Part shown: positions 8,030 through 15,923 of the stretch, piece after piece
Numbering within the stretch: position 1 is the first letter of the stretch
Layout: every line of letters starts with the position of its first letter
DNA from: Permianibacter sp046297695
GTDB taxonomy: Bacteria; Pseudomonadota; Gammaproteobacteria; Enterobacterales; Permianibacteraceae
Direction: 5' to 3'
Length of the DNA: 64,000 nucleotides
NCBI GenBank assembly: GCA_046297695.1
Contig: JBKBHF010000012.1
Span: 19,784 to 83,783 of the forward strand
Notes under the pieces: generated by a model
The model's database searches: none
Told to the model about the DNA's origin: nothing
Seen by the model: the letters and a program-made list of their open reading frames with translations, nothing else
Position numbers and translations under genes: made by a program

Positions 8030-8371
8030 ATGAGCGCAGCACCGGCATTGCTCGTTGACGGTCGTCCGATCGCCACGGACAACCACGGTTATTTGCGTCA
8101 GCGCAGCGACTGGTCACACGCCGTTGCCGAAGCGATCGCCGCCAGCGAGGGCATCAGCCTGACGCCAGAGCACTGGCAAGTCATTGGCTACGTCCAGGCG
8201 TTCTACGATGAATATCAAAGCAGCCCGGCCATTCGACCGTTGGTGAAATACCTGGCACAGCACTGGGGGCCGGAAAAAGGCAACAGCCTGTATCTGCATA
8301 CCCTTTTCAAAGAACCTGCCAAGCAGGCGACCAAAATCGCCGGGCTGCCCAAGCCGGCGCGCTGCATCTGA
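8030..8371 (+). CDS. tusE: TusE / DsrC-family sulfur carrier
   Basis: 113-residue small sulfur carrier that receives persulfide from TusBCD and presents it to MnmA. DNHGYLRQRSDWSHAVAEAIAASEGI and SLYLHTLFKEPAKQATKIAGLPKPARCI match the DsrC fold, with the invariant penultimate cysteine in ARCI. Only this cysteine is present in the tail. DsrC of sulfur oxidisers and sulfate reducers has a second conserved cysteine about ten residues earlier, so this is a TusE rather than a dissimilatory DsrC. Confidence 0.93.
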   Translation: MSAAPALLVDGRPIATDNHGYLRQRSDWSHAVAEAIAASEGISLTPEHWQVIGYVQAFYDEYQSSPAIRPLVKYLAQHWGPEKGNSLYLHTLFKEPAKQATKIAGLPKPARCI

Positions 8372-8517
8372 GCATCTGAACGACTCCCGTGGACAAGCCG
8401 ACGGTAGCAACGCCGCGCCACGTCCGTCGCATGTGCTGCGACCTGTTACCAGTGCAATTGCCAGCCCCGATCAGCGCGTGTATGGTCGGTCACCTGCACA
8501 GCAAGGACCTTCAGTCA

Positions 8518-9246
8518 ATGTCGGACGGCATGGCACTTTCTTCCTCTCTCAACTCTGCCCGCCGACGTAACGCCGTGCTCGCGCTGCTGTTGTTCGCACC
8601 CGCGCCAACGGTCGGGGTTGCCATCGCGCTTTACGGCACACCGGGGCCGCTCGGTTCGGCACTGTGGGCGTTCGCCAAACTGTGGTTTCTGCTCGGCCCG
8701 GCGCTGTGGTTTCTGCTGAAAGAACGTCAGCCCTGGTCATGGTCCCCCCTGGCTCCCGCCCAACGTCTGGCCGGGCTCAGCGCCGGTTTTGCAAGCGGTC
8801 TGCTGATGGCCGGCGGCATCGTCGGTGGCTATTACCTGTTTGGCAAAGGCCATTTCGATCCGGCACCGATGCGCGAACTGCTGCGCACGGCCGGCCTGTC
8901 ATCACCGGAGCGTTATCTGCTGATGGCGGCGTACTGGACGTTCTTCAACAGTCTGGTTGAGGAGTACGCGTTTCGTTGGTTCCTGTACCGGCAATCCGAA
9001 CAGTTGGTTTCACCGCGCCATGCTGTGCTGCTCGCGGCGATCATTTTCATGCTCCATCACAGTGTGGCTCTGTCGGCCTACGTACCCTGGCACCTGAATG
9101 CACTGGCCTCGCTCGGGGTGCTGATGGCCGGCATAATCTGGAGCCTGTTGTATGCGCGTTACCGCAGCATCTGGCCGGGCTATCTCAGCCACATTCTGGC
9201 CGATCTCGCCGTGTTCGCTGTGGGTTACGATGCGCTGTTTAGATGA
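8518..9246 (+). CDS. CPBP-family intramembrane metalloprotease-like protein
   Basis: 242 residues with several membrane helices. The start at 8518 has AAGGA about 12 nt upstream; a GTG at 8389 would add an unsupported extension. The CPBP/Abi motif EEYAFRWFLY lies near residue 146, followed by IIFMLHHSVAL near 178 and YLSHILADLAVF near 222, covering motifs 1, 2 and 4. Family members are type II CAAX-prenyl-endopeptidase-like proteases; bacterial ones have roles in bacteriocin immunity or membrane regulation. No adjacent bacteriocin gene is seen, so function is open. Confidence 0.85.
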   Translation: MSDGMALSSSLNSARRRNAVLALLLFAPAPTVGVAIALYGTPGPLGSALWAFAKLWFLLGPALWFLLKERQPWSWSPLAPAQRLAGLSAGFASGLLMAGGIVGGYYLFGKGHFDPAPMRELLRTAGLSSPERYLLMAAYWTFFNSLVEEYAFRWFLYRQSEQLVSPRHAVLLAAIIFMLHHSVALSAYVPWHLNALASLGVLMAGIIWSLLYARYRSIWPGYLSHILADLAVFAVGYDALFR

Positions 9247-9352
9247 AGGAAAGACCGGCAAGAAATTACGGGGCCAGGGAAACGAACATCAATACTCCGA
9301 CGAGGAGTGCTACGGTTCTGACGTCAGGCAACATCAAAAAAAGGACAACAAC

Positions 9353-9949
9353 ATGAGTATGGTGGTTTTCTGCTCGGCTTTCGTCTCGGGCTTCATCCTG
9401 ATGGTGCTGGAAATGCTCGGCGGTCGGATCCTTGCCCCGTGGTTTGGTGGTGACATCTATGTCTGGGGCAGCATCATCACCGTGTTCATGCTGGCGCTCA
9501 GCATCGGTTACCTGCTCGGTGGCCGTTGGTCACTGCACAATGCCAGTGTCCGTCGCTATGGCATCATCTTTGTGACGGCGGGCGCCTTGATGTTGCCGGT
9601 GGTGTATCTGTCGGAACCGATCATGGCGGCCATCTTCGATGTCATCATCGACCCGCGTTATGGTTCGCTGGTGGCGGCGCTGGTGCTGTTTCTGGCGCCG
9701 TCCATCGTCATGGGCATGGTCTCGCCCTACTCGATTCGCTTGCTGACCCGGTCACGCGAAACCAGCGGCCACTCGGCCGGTTTGCTGTATTTCGTCTCCA
9801 CCCTGGGCAGCGCGCTCGGTACGCTGGCCACCTCGTTCTACCTGGTTGCGTTGGCCGACATGAACCAGATCCTGCTGGTGGCGATTGCCTTCATGATCGG
9901 CAATGGCCTGCTGTTGCTGGCCTTGCACAAACGGTTTCCGGTTGCATGA
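9353..9949 (+). CDS. Membrane half of a spermidine-synthase-like protein
   Basis: 198 residues with about six membrane helices, starting MSMVVFCSAFVSGFILMVLEM after AAGGAC. FVSGFILMVLEMLGGRILAPWFGG with YVWGSIITVFMLALSIGYLLGGR is the usual N-terminal membrane segment of fused MFS-like/spermidine synthase proteins. Here it ends at residue 198, and the catalytic-fold half follows as a separate gene 61 bp later. The pair therefore looks like a split version of a normally single protein. Substrate and direction are unknown. Confidence 0.8.
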   Translation: MSMVVFCSAFVSGFILMVLEMLGGRILAPWFGGDIYVWGSIITVFMLALSIGYLLGGRWSLHNASVRRYGIIFVTAGALMLPVVYLSEPIMAAIFDVIIDPRYGSLVAALVLFLAPSIVMGMVSPYSIRLLTRSRETSGHSAGLLYFVSTLGSALGTLATSFYLVALADMNQILLVAIAFMIGNGLLLLALHKRFPVA

Positions 9950-10010
9950 TGTGGTGCGTCGGCAAGCGGCTGCTGACGTTCCTGCCCTTGGTTCAACTCT
10001 GGACAAAACC

Positions 10011-10889
10011 ATGAAAACGCTGCTTACGGTCGTTACTGCAGGATTGTTGTTTGCCAGCGCGAACGCCGATGCCAAAATCATTCACGAAGAGCGTTCGCTG
10101 TACCGCAATATTCTGATCAGCGAGCAAAACGGCGAGCGCTGTATGCGCTTTGTTGTCCATGATAGGGCAACCCACAACCAGAGCTGCTTCTACCTCGCCA
10201 ACCCACGCAAGCTGGTGTTCGATTACGCCAAAATGGTGATGGCATCGCTACTGGTGAAACCCGAGCCCAAGGACATCCTGATCGTCGGGCTCGGTGGTGG
10301 TACCCTACCGGCGATTTTCCACGAGCTGCTGCCAAATGCCACCATCACCTCGGCCGAGATCGATCCGGCGGTGGTCAAGGCCGCCAAACGCTTTTTCAAT
10401 TACCGGGAAAGCGAACGGATTCAGACGGTCGTGATGGATGCCCGCGTTTACCTCAAGCGGGCACTGCGTGACGGCAAGAAGTGGGATCTGATCATTCTGG
10501 ATGCGTTCAACGGTGACTACATTCCCGAGCATCTGATGACCAAAGAGTTTTTGCAGGAAGTGCGCAGCGCACTGAATCCGGGCGGTCTGGTTGCTGCCAA
10601 TACCTTCGCGACCAGCTGGCTCTATCACCATGAGTCGGTCACCTACGAGGCCGTATTTCCGCATGTCAAGATGCTCGCCAGTCCGCGCGGCAACCGCGTG
10701 CTGCTCGCTGCGCCGGATGCGTTTTCGTTACCGGGACCGGATCTGGCAAGCCAGGAATGGCAAGCCCGACTCGATCCCTACGGGATCGACGTCAAGCAGA
10801 TCCTGGCGCTGGAAAAAGCGGCCAACTGGGACAAAAGCGCGAAGGTGCTGACCGATCAGTTCGCGCCGGCCAATCTGTTGAAACACTGA
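10011..10889 (+). CDS. Spermidine-synthase-fold protein with an N-terminal signal sequence
   Basis: 292 residues. MKTLLTVVTAGLLFASANADA is a good Sec signal. The rest is a Rossmann-fold aminopropyltransferase/methyltransferase domain: ILIVGLGGGTLPAIFHE near residue 87, SAEIDPAVVKAAKRFF near 112, DLIILDAFNGDYIPEHL near 160 and GGLVAANTF near 190. The aspartate in LDAFNGD corresponds to the catalytic region of spermidine synthase. Export of a SAM-type enzyme would be odd because the donor is cytoplasmic, so either the N-terminus is a membrane anchor or the ligand differs. It is paired with the membrane half just upstream. Confidence 0.82.
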   Translation: MKTLLTVVTAGLLFASANADAKIIHEERSLYRNILISEQNGERCMRFVVHDRATHNQSCFYLANPRKLVFDYAKMVMASLLVKPEPKDILIVGLGGGTLPAIFHELLPNATITSAEIDPAVVKAAKRFFNYRESERIQTVVMDARVYLKRALRDGKKWDLIILDAFNGDYIPEHLMTKEFLQEVRSALNPGGLVAANTFATSWLYHHESVTYEAVFPHVKMLASPRGNRVLLAAPDAFSLPGPDLASQEWQARLDPYGIDVKQILALEKAANWDKSAKVLTDQFAPANLLKH

Positions 10890-10908
10890 TCGCCTGAATC
10901 GCTGCGAT

Positions 10909-11355
10909 TCAACCGGATGCGGGCAGTTGCTCGCAGTGGCCATGCGTCACGACAACCGCGCTGCCTTGGTGCTGCCAGGTCGCCGTGAACTGGTGATTGG
11001 CGGCCAAGGTCAGCGTGATCAGCATCGGCGCGTACAGTTCGGGCGAATGTTCCGGCGTGAGCTGGCCGACGATCGCAGTCTGGCCATCATCGGCGGCAAC
11101 ATCGGTGACCGCAAAGCGCTGCGCCTTGCCGCTGTAACAGACCGTCCACAGACAGGCGCCCAGCGCCGGCCCGTCACTGTGATAGAAAAACTGTTCGGCG
11201 TGCTGGAAGCCCTCGGTTTCACTTACGCAGCCGTCGCTGCTGCAATGGTGTTTGATGCGGCCCTGGCAACGGTATTCCGCCGCCTGAGCCACCGCGGCCA
11301 GTCCCAACACACCCAACAAGCCGAGCCCAGCGGCGAGACAAAAGTTGGAACGCAC
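10909..11355 (-). CDS. Hypothetical exported cysteine-containing protein
   Basis: 148 residues with a signal peptide (MRSNFCLAAGLGLLGVLGLAAVAQA) and a small mature domain carrying five cysteines in its first part (YRCQGRIKHHCSSDGC, GACLWTVC) and one near the end (HGHCEQL). An even number suggests disulfides in the periplasm. No family is recognised. It is convergent with the spermidine-synthase-like gene, 20 bp apart, with no obvious terminator between them, and divergent from the NUDIX gene. Confidence 0.65.
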   Translation of the reverse strand: MRSNFCLAAGLGLLGVLGLAAVAQAAEYRCQGRIKHHCSSDGCVSETEGFQHAEQFFYHSDGPALGACLWTVCYSGKAQRFAVTDVAADDGQTAIVGQLTPEHSPELYAPMLITLTLAANHQFTATWQHQGSAVVVTHGHCEQLPASG

Positions 11356-11489
11356 GCATTTTTCTCCCGGTTCCGCGTCCTATCGTGGACTTTAACAGGG
11401 CGGTCGGCGTGCGAGACGACGCCGTCGGCGCCAATTTCGGACATAATCGCCGCCATGACTGTCACCGCCTGCACAACCAGGGCCAGATC

Positions 11490-12098
11490 TTGCTCGACCG
11501 CCATCAGCTAATCCTGGGCTACCGCCGCGCCCGCGAACAAAACCCGTCCCGGCTGCAGACTGGCATACCGCCGGAGGGTCTGCGCCATGCGGCGGTGCTG
11601 GTTCCCGTATTGGATCGGCCCGAAGGTTTGCGGCTGCTGCTGACCCAACGCGCGGCCCATTTGAAACATCACGCCGGCCAGATCAGTTTCCCCGGCGGCC
11701 GGGTCGAGACCAATGATGCCTCGCCGCTCGCCACCGCGCTGCGGGAGGCGGAAGAAGAGATCGGTCTGCGACCGAATCAGGTCGAAGTACTGGGACCGTT
11801 GCCAAGCCACATCACCACGGTCAGCGGCTTCTACATACAACCTTATCTGGGCATCGTGCATCACTACGTGCAGGGCGAGTACGACCAGAACGAAGTGCAC
11901 TCGGTCTTCGATGTCCCGCTCAACTGGGTGCTGGACCCGCATCACCACACGCCGCACAAGGTTATCTGGCAGGGCCGTGAGCGCGAATTCTATGAAATCC
12001 TGTTCGAGGAACGCCGGATCTGGGGCGCCACCGCCGGCATGATCGTCACCCTCGCCCACCTGCTTGGCCTTACCAGCCAGCCGGCGCCGCAGTGGTAG
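11490..12098 (+). CDS. nudL: CoA pyrophosphatase-type NUDIX hydrolase
   Basis: NUDIX enzyme of the CoA diphosphatase group, splitting CoA into 3',5'-ADP and phosphopantetheine. HAAVLVPVLDRPEG opens the fold, LTQRAAHLKHHAGQISFPGG is the CoA-specific NUDIX signature, and ALREAEEEIGL is the NUDIX box. The start is uncertain: no in-frame ATG is well placed. TTG at 11490 gives the normal length of about 202 residues and lies downstream of a CATAAT -10-like box at 11443; GTG at 11385 would add 35 atypical residues. It precedes sdaA. Confidence 0.88.
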   Translation: MLDRHQLILGYRRAREQNPSRLQTGIPPEGLRHAAVLVPVLDRPEGLRLLLTQRAAHLKHHAGQISFPGGRVETNDASPLATALREAEEEIGLRPNQVEVLGPLPSHITTVSGFYIQPYLGIVHHYVQGEYDQNEVHSVFDVPLNWVLDPHHHTPHKVIWQGREREFYEILFEERRIWGATAGMIVTLAHLLGLTSQPAPQW

Positions 12099-12317
12099 AA
12101 TCCGCGCCACTTTGGATCAATCCCGGTTTCTGGCTGGATTGCTGCTTGCACGGTTTGTGTGCGTCAGTGTGACCGTTGGGTAATTTTCACCCTCAATCCG
12201 GCCTTCTCACTGCAACGGAGAAGGTTTGGCAGAGGATGGTGCGCAAGCGAACCCATCAAGCTGACGCGCCGGCATCAGCGACAGCCAAAGACCACAAAAT
12301 GCTTTCGGAGTCCTGCA
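12096..12317 (+). promoter_or_regulatory. Promoter box and ~210-nt leader of the serine dehydratase gene
   Basis: TAGAAT (12096-12101) followed by CCGCGCC resembles the -10 and discriminator of several other genes in this window. If used, the transcript carries a leader of about 210 nt before the GTG start at 12318. No known riboswitch core was recognised in it by eye. Confidence 0.45.
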
Positions 12318-13694
12318 GTGGCCATCAGTGTTTTCGACATGTTTTCCATCGGTATCGGTCCGTCCAGCTCGCACACCGTGGGGCCGATGCGTGCCGCCAA
12401 GCGCTTCGTCAACCGCTTGCAGGAAAACGATCTGCTCAGCAATACGGTAAAGGTGAAGGCCGAGCTGTACGGTTCGCTCGGCGCCACCGGCAAAGGTCAC
12501 GGCAGTGACAAGGCAGTGCTGCTTGGTCTGGAAGGTGAGCAGCCGGATCTGGTCGATATCGACAGCATCGAGCCGCGCCTGGAAGCGATGGCGAAAAACA
12601 AGCAACTGAATCTTGCCGGCAGCAAGTTGCTCGATTTTGATCCGGCCACTGATCTGGTGTTCTACAAGCGGCAAACGCTGCCGGCGCATCCGAACGGCAT
12701 GAAGTTTTATGCCTACGATGATGCCGACAATGAGCTTTTGCAGCGCACCTATTATTCGGTTGGTGGCGGTTTCATCGTCAGCGGCGATGTCAATCCGGAT
12801 GACCCGATCGTCGAAGACAAGACCCCGGTCAAGTACCCGTTCAGCACCGGCGCCGAGTTGCTGGCCCAGTGCAAGCAGCATGGCATCAGCATCTCGACGC
12901 TGATGCTGGAAAACGAAAAGAGCTGGCGTACGGAAAAGGAAATTCGTGATGGCCTGCTGCGGATCTGGCACACCATGGAAGCCTGCGTCAAACGCGGCTG
13001 CGAAAGAGAAGGCATTCTCCCCGGCGGCCTGAAAGTGAAGCGACGTGCACCGGCGATTTATCGCAAACTGAAAACCGAGCTCGGCACCACCAACGATCCG
13101 CTGCATGTGATGGACTGGGTCGATCTGTACGCGCTCGCCGTCAATGAAGAAAACGCCGCCGGCGGCCGGGTCGTCACCGCGCCGACCAATGGCGCCGCCG
13201 GCATCATTCCGGCCGTTGCCCATTACTACCGCACCTTCCATCCAAAAGCCGATGAAGACGGCATTGTCCGTTATCTGCTGACCGCTGCCGCGATCGGCAT
13301 CCTGTACAAGATCAATGCCTCGATCTCGGGCGCCGAAGTCGGCTGTCAAGGCGAAGTCGGCGTCGCCTGCTCCATGGCAGCCGGCGCGCTGACCGAAGTG
13401 CTCGGCGGCTCGCCGGAACAGGTCGAGAACGCCGCCGAGATCGGCATGGAGCATAACCTCGGTCTCACCTGCGACCCGGTTGGGGGCCTTGTCCAGGTGC
13501 CCTGCATCGAGCGCAACGCCATGGCCTCGGTCAAGGCGATCAACGCCTCGCGCCTCGCGCTGCGCGGCGACGGCAGCCACAAGGTCTCGCTCGACAAGGT
13601 CATCAAGACCATGCGCCAGACCGGCGCCGACATGAACAGCAAGTACAAGGAAACCGCACGCGGCGGTTTGGCTGTCAACATCATCGAGTGCTGA
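12318..13694 (+). CDS. sdaA: L-serine ammonia-lyase (iron-sulfur type)
   Basis: Deaminates L-serine to pyruvate using a [4Fe-4S] cluster. The GTG at 12318 with GGAG 9 nt upstream gives 458 residues, the size of E. coli SdaA (454). It begins MAISVFDMFSIGIGPSSSHTVGPM, the family start with the SSSHT substrate loop. GAEVGCQGEVGVACSMAAG near residue 337 and GLTCDPVGGLVQVPCIERN near 387 carry the cluster and active-site cysteines. Alpha and beta parts are fused in one chain, as in enterobacteria. Confidence 0.96.
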   Translation: MAISVFDMFSIGIGPSSSHTVGPMRAAKRFVNRLQENDLLSNTVKVKAELYGSLGATGKGHGSDKAVLLGLEGEQPDLVDIDSIEPRLEAMAKNKQLNLAGSKLLDFDPATDLVFYKRQTLPAHPNGMKFYAYDDADNELLQRTYYSVGGGFIVSGDVNPDDPIVEDKTPVKYPFSTGAELLAQCKQHGISISTLMLENEKSWRTEKEIRDGLLRIWHTMEACVKRGCEREGILPGGLKVKRRAPAIYRKLKTELGTTNDPLHVMDWVDLYALAVNEENAAGGRVVTAPTNGAAGIIPAVAHYYRTFHPKADEDGIVRYLLTAAAIGILYKINASISGAEVGCQGEVGVACSMAAGALTEVLGGSPEQVENAAEIGMEHNLGLTCDPVGGLVQVPCIERNAMASVKAINASRLALRGDGSHKVSLDKVIKTMRQTGADMNSKYKETARGGLAVNIIEC

Positions 13695-13700
13695 TGCCAT

Positions 13701-13730
13701 ACCGGTCCCCGCGCACCCGCGGGGACCGGT
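13701..13730 (+). terminator. Strong hairpin after sdaA
   Basis: ACCGGTCCCCGCG and CGCGGGGACCGGT form a perfect 13-bp stem with a CACC loop directly after the sdaA stop. No T tract follows, so it may act with Rho or as a 3' stabiliser rather than as a classical intrinsic terminator. Confidence 0.55.
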
Positions 13731-13892
13731 GCGCCGTCGCATCAAACCATCGACAGCCTGGCAGGGCTGTTCCCCGCTCCTGCCCGCTGGCGTTTCTGCC
13801 AGAAGCTGCTTGAATTCCTGATATCCGGCCGAATTTCGCATCGCCCGCCGCGCTGCCTCGGCAGGCGCGCCAGTGACCGGATACGGAGTCCC

Positions 13893-15881
13893 ATGCCGCT
13901 TAATGAAGCCCGCTCCTTTCAGCGTCTGCGCACTGCGTTTCATCTCGGCGCGCTGCTGTTCTTTGTGGCAATCGCGCTGGCCATGCAGTACCTGCTCGGC
14001 CGCTATGCCGATGCCCGCGCGCAAACCTATCTGACCTCGTTTCAAGTCAATGCGGAATTGAAAGCCAAGCAGATGGATCTCCGCTTCCGCTTGCTCGCCG
14101 ATCACGTCCACCGTTTGCGGATGATGGCCGAACAACATTTTCAGGCCGCGGATCTGCCGCCCGGTCCCGAATTGCAGGCAGAGTACCGGAACGACGAGGT
14201 CATCGGCTACGGACTGCCGGCCCCAAGCAGCACCGACGCTCGTGGCAACATCTATGCACATCAGGTGTTGGATACACCGGCGTTACGGCGCGAACGCGAC
14301 GTTGCCTGGGCGCTGTTCCTGCCGATGCTGACCCAGCATCGCCTCGACGATGCCCTGCGCTGGTCCGGTATCGTGTCGTTTCACAGCGGCAACTGGGCCG
14401 CCTATCCCTATCAGAGCGTGCCGGCGTTTTTGCGCGGCGCCAACGAAACACACATTCGTCACGCGCTTTATGATCAATACAACAGTCCGTATTTTCATGC
14501 GCTGCGACAGGCCTTGCATCAGCATCCGCTAGTGTGGCGGGCACCGTCCCTCGACCAGGCCGGCACCGGTTACATCATCTCGATCTTCGCGCCGGTATTG
14601 CAGAATGGAAACCTGCAGGCCTACGTGCTGGCGGATGTGCAACTCAGCTTCATCATGGCGCTGCTGCGCAGCGATCTGCCAAGCGGCATGCATGTTCAGA
14701 TCGTCACCGACAGCGGCGATCTGATCGCCGACAGTGACGGCAGCCAACCGAGCAGCCAGCGCTCGATGGCGTTCTACCCAGCAGCGCCAGCACAGCAGAC
14801 CAACACGGCATCCGAAAATGGCTGGCAGGCCGATGCCGCGCATTACCAGTTGAAGCGGCCGTTGACCTCCGTGGTCTGGCAAATGCGGACCTTGATCGAG
14901 CGCAGCCGGATCAGCGAACTGGTCAACGACGACATCCGGCCACTGCGCGAAGCCCGGGTGTTTTTCCTGGCAATGATCGCGTTGGTGTGGTGGCTGTTGT
15001 CGCGCTACTTCGTCACACCGGCCTTGCAGCTGGCAGAGCTCGCAACGCTTGAGGACATCGCCCGGGAACCGAGGCTGCCACGATTCTGGCAGGCCGCCAA
15101 AACCCAGCTGCGAAAACTGATCGTCGAACGCCGTGTTGCGCTGCGCACCCTGGAAAGCGAACGGGAAAAACTGGAACAGCAAGTGCGAGAGCGGACCCGC
15201 GAATTGCAAAACCAGAACACCGAACTGGAAGCCTTCAACTTTGCCGTGTCGCACGATTTGCGGGCGCCGCTGCGGGCAGTCGATGGTTTCATCAGCGCGC
15301 TGAATGAGGATTACGGCGCGCAACTGGATGCCACCGGCCAACGTTTCATTGCCCGCGCCAAGGCCGGCGTCAGCCGTATGGAAGAACTGATCGAAGCGCT
15401 GCTGACGCTGTCGCAGCTGAGCCGCGTTGCCCTGCAACGGGAACGCATCAATCTCTCCGAGCTCGCCGAGAGCATCGTGCAGGAGTTGCGCGCCGCAAAC
15501 CCCGACAGACAGCTCACCGTGACCATCGAAGCGCAGATGTGGGTGGAAGCGGACCGCCGCCTGCTGCGCGCCGCGCTGGAGAATCTGTTGAGCAATGCCG
15601 TCAAATACACCAGCAAGACGACCGACGCGCAGATCCGTGTTTATACCGAGCAACTGGCAGACGAGCGCGTCTATGTGGTGGCCGATAATGGTGCCGGCTT
15701 TGACATGCATTTTGCCGAGCGGTTGTTCACACCGTTCCAGCGCATGCATCGACAGGATGAATTTACCGGCACCGGCGTCGGTCTCTCGACCGTGCAACGG
15801 ATCATTCACCGTCACGGCGGCCGCATCTGGGCCGAAGCCGCCGTAGGTCAAGGCGCGAGATTTCGCTTTACCCTGCCCTGA
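13893..15881 (+). CDS. Membrane sensor histidine kinase with a large periplasmic sensor
   Basis: 662 residues. A membrane helix lies near residues 17-34, followed by a periplasmic domain of about 310 residues that looks Cache/CHASE-like (ALRWSGIVSFHSGNWAAYPYQ, FHALRQAL), and a second helix near 355-373 (FFLAMIALVWWLLSRYFV). A coiled segment (ERTRELQNQNTELEAF) precedes the HisKA H-box FAVSHDLRAPLRAVDGF near 449, of the phytochrome-like subclass. The ATPase boxes are LLSNAVKYTS near 566, DNGAGFD near 597 and GTGVGLST near 627. No response regulator is adjacent, so it is an orphan kinase; its signal is unknown. Confidence 0.9.
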   Translation: MPLNEARSFQRLRTAFHLGALLFFVAIALAMQYLLGRYADARAQTYLTSFQVNAELKAKQMDLRFRLLADHVHRLRMMAEQHFQAADLPPGPELQAEYRNDEVIGYGLPAPSSTDARGNIYAHQVLDTPALRRERDVAWALFLPMLTQHRLDDALRWSGIVSFHSGNWAAYPYQSVPAFLRGANETHIRHALYDQYNSPYFHALRQALHQHPLVWRAPSLDQAGTGYIISIFAPVLQNGNLQAYVLADVQLSFIMALLRSDLPSGMHVQIVTDSGDLIADSDGSQPSSQRSMAFYPAAPAQQTNTASENGWQADAAHYQLKRPLTSVVWQMRTLIERSRISELVNDDIRPLREARVFFLAMIALVWWLLSRYFVTPALQLAELATLEDIAREPRLPRFWQAAKTQLRKLIVERRVALRTLESEREKLEQQVRERTRELQNQNTELEAFNFAVSHDLRAPLRAVDGFISALNEDYGAQLDATGQRFIARAKAGVSRMEELIEALLTLSQLSRVALQRERINLSELAESIVQELRAANPDRQLTVTIEAQMWVEADRRLLRAALENLLSNAVKYTSKTTDAQIRVYTEQLADERVYVVADNGAGFDMHFAERLFTPFQRMHRQDEFTGTGVGLSTVQRIIHRHGGRIWAEAAVGQGARFRFTLP

Positions 15882-15923
15882 GCGATTATCCCACAGCGAA
15901 GGCGTTTGCTTTCATCGGCACGC

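Noticed and set aside
12096..12317. Glycine or other riboswitch before sdaA
   Set aside because: No conserved aptamer core was found by eye; only the unusual leader length is reported.
12207..14261. 684-codon open frame on the minus strand opposite sdaA
   Set aside because: Antisense to a clearly recognised enzyme; low-complexity G/A/R-rich translation with no motif, produced by high GC.
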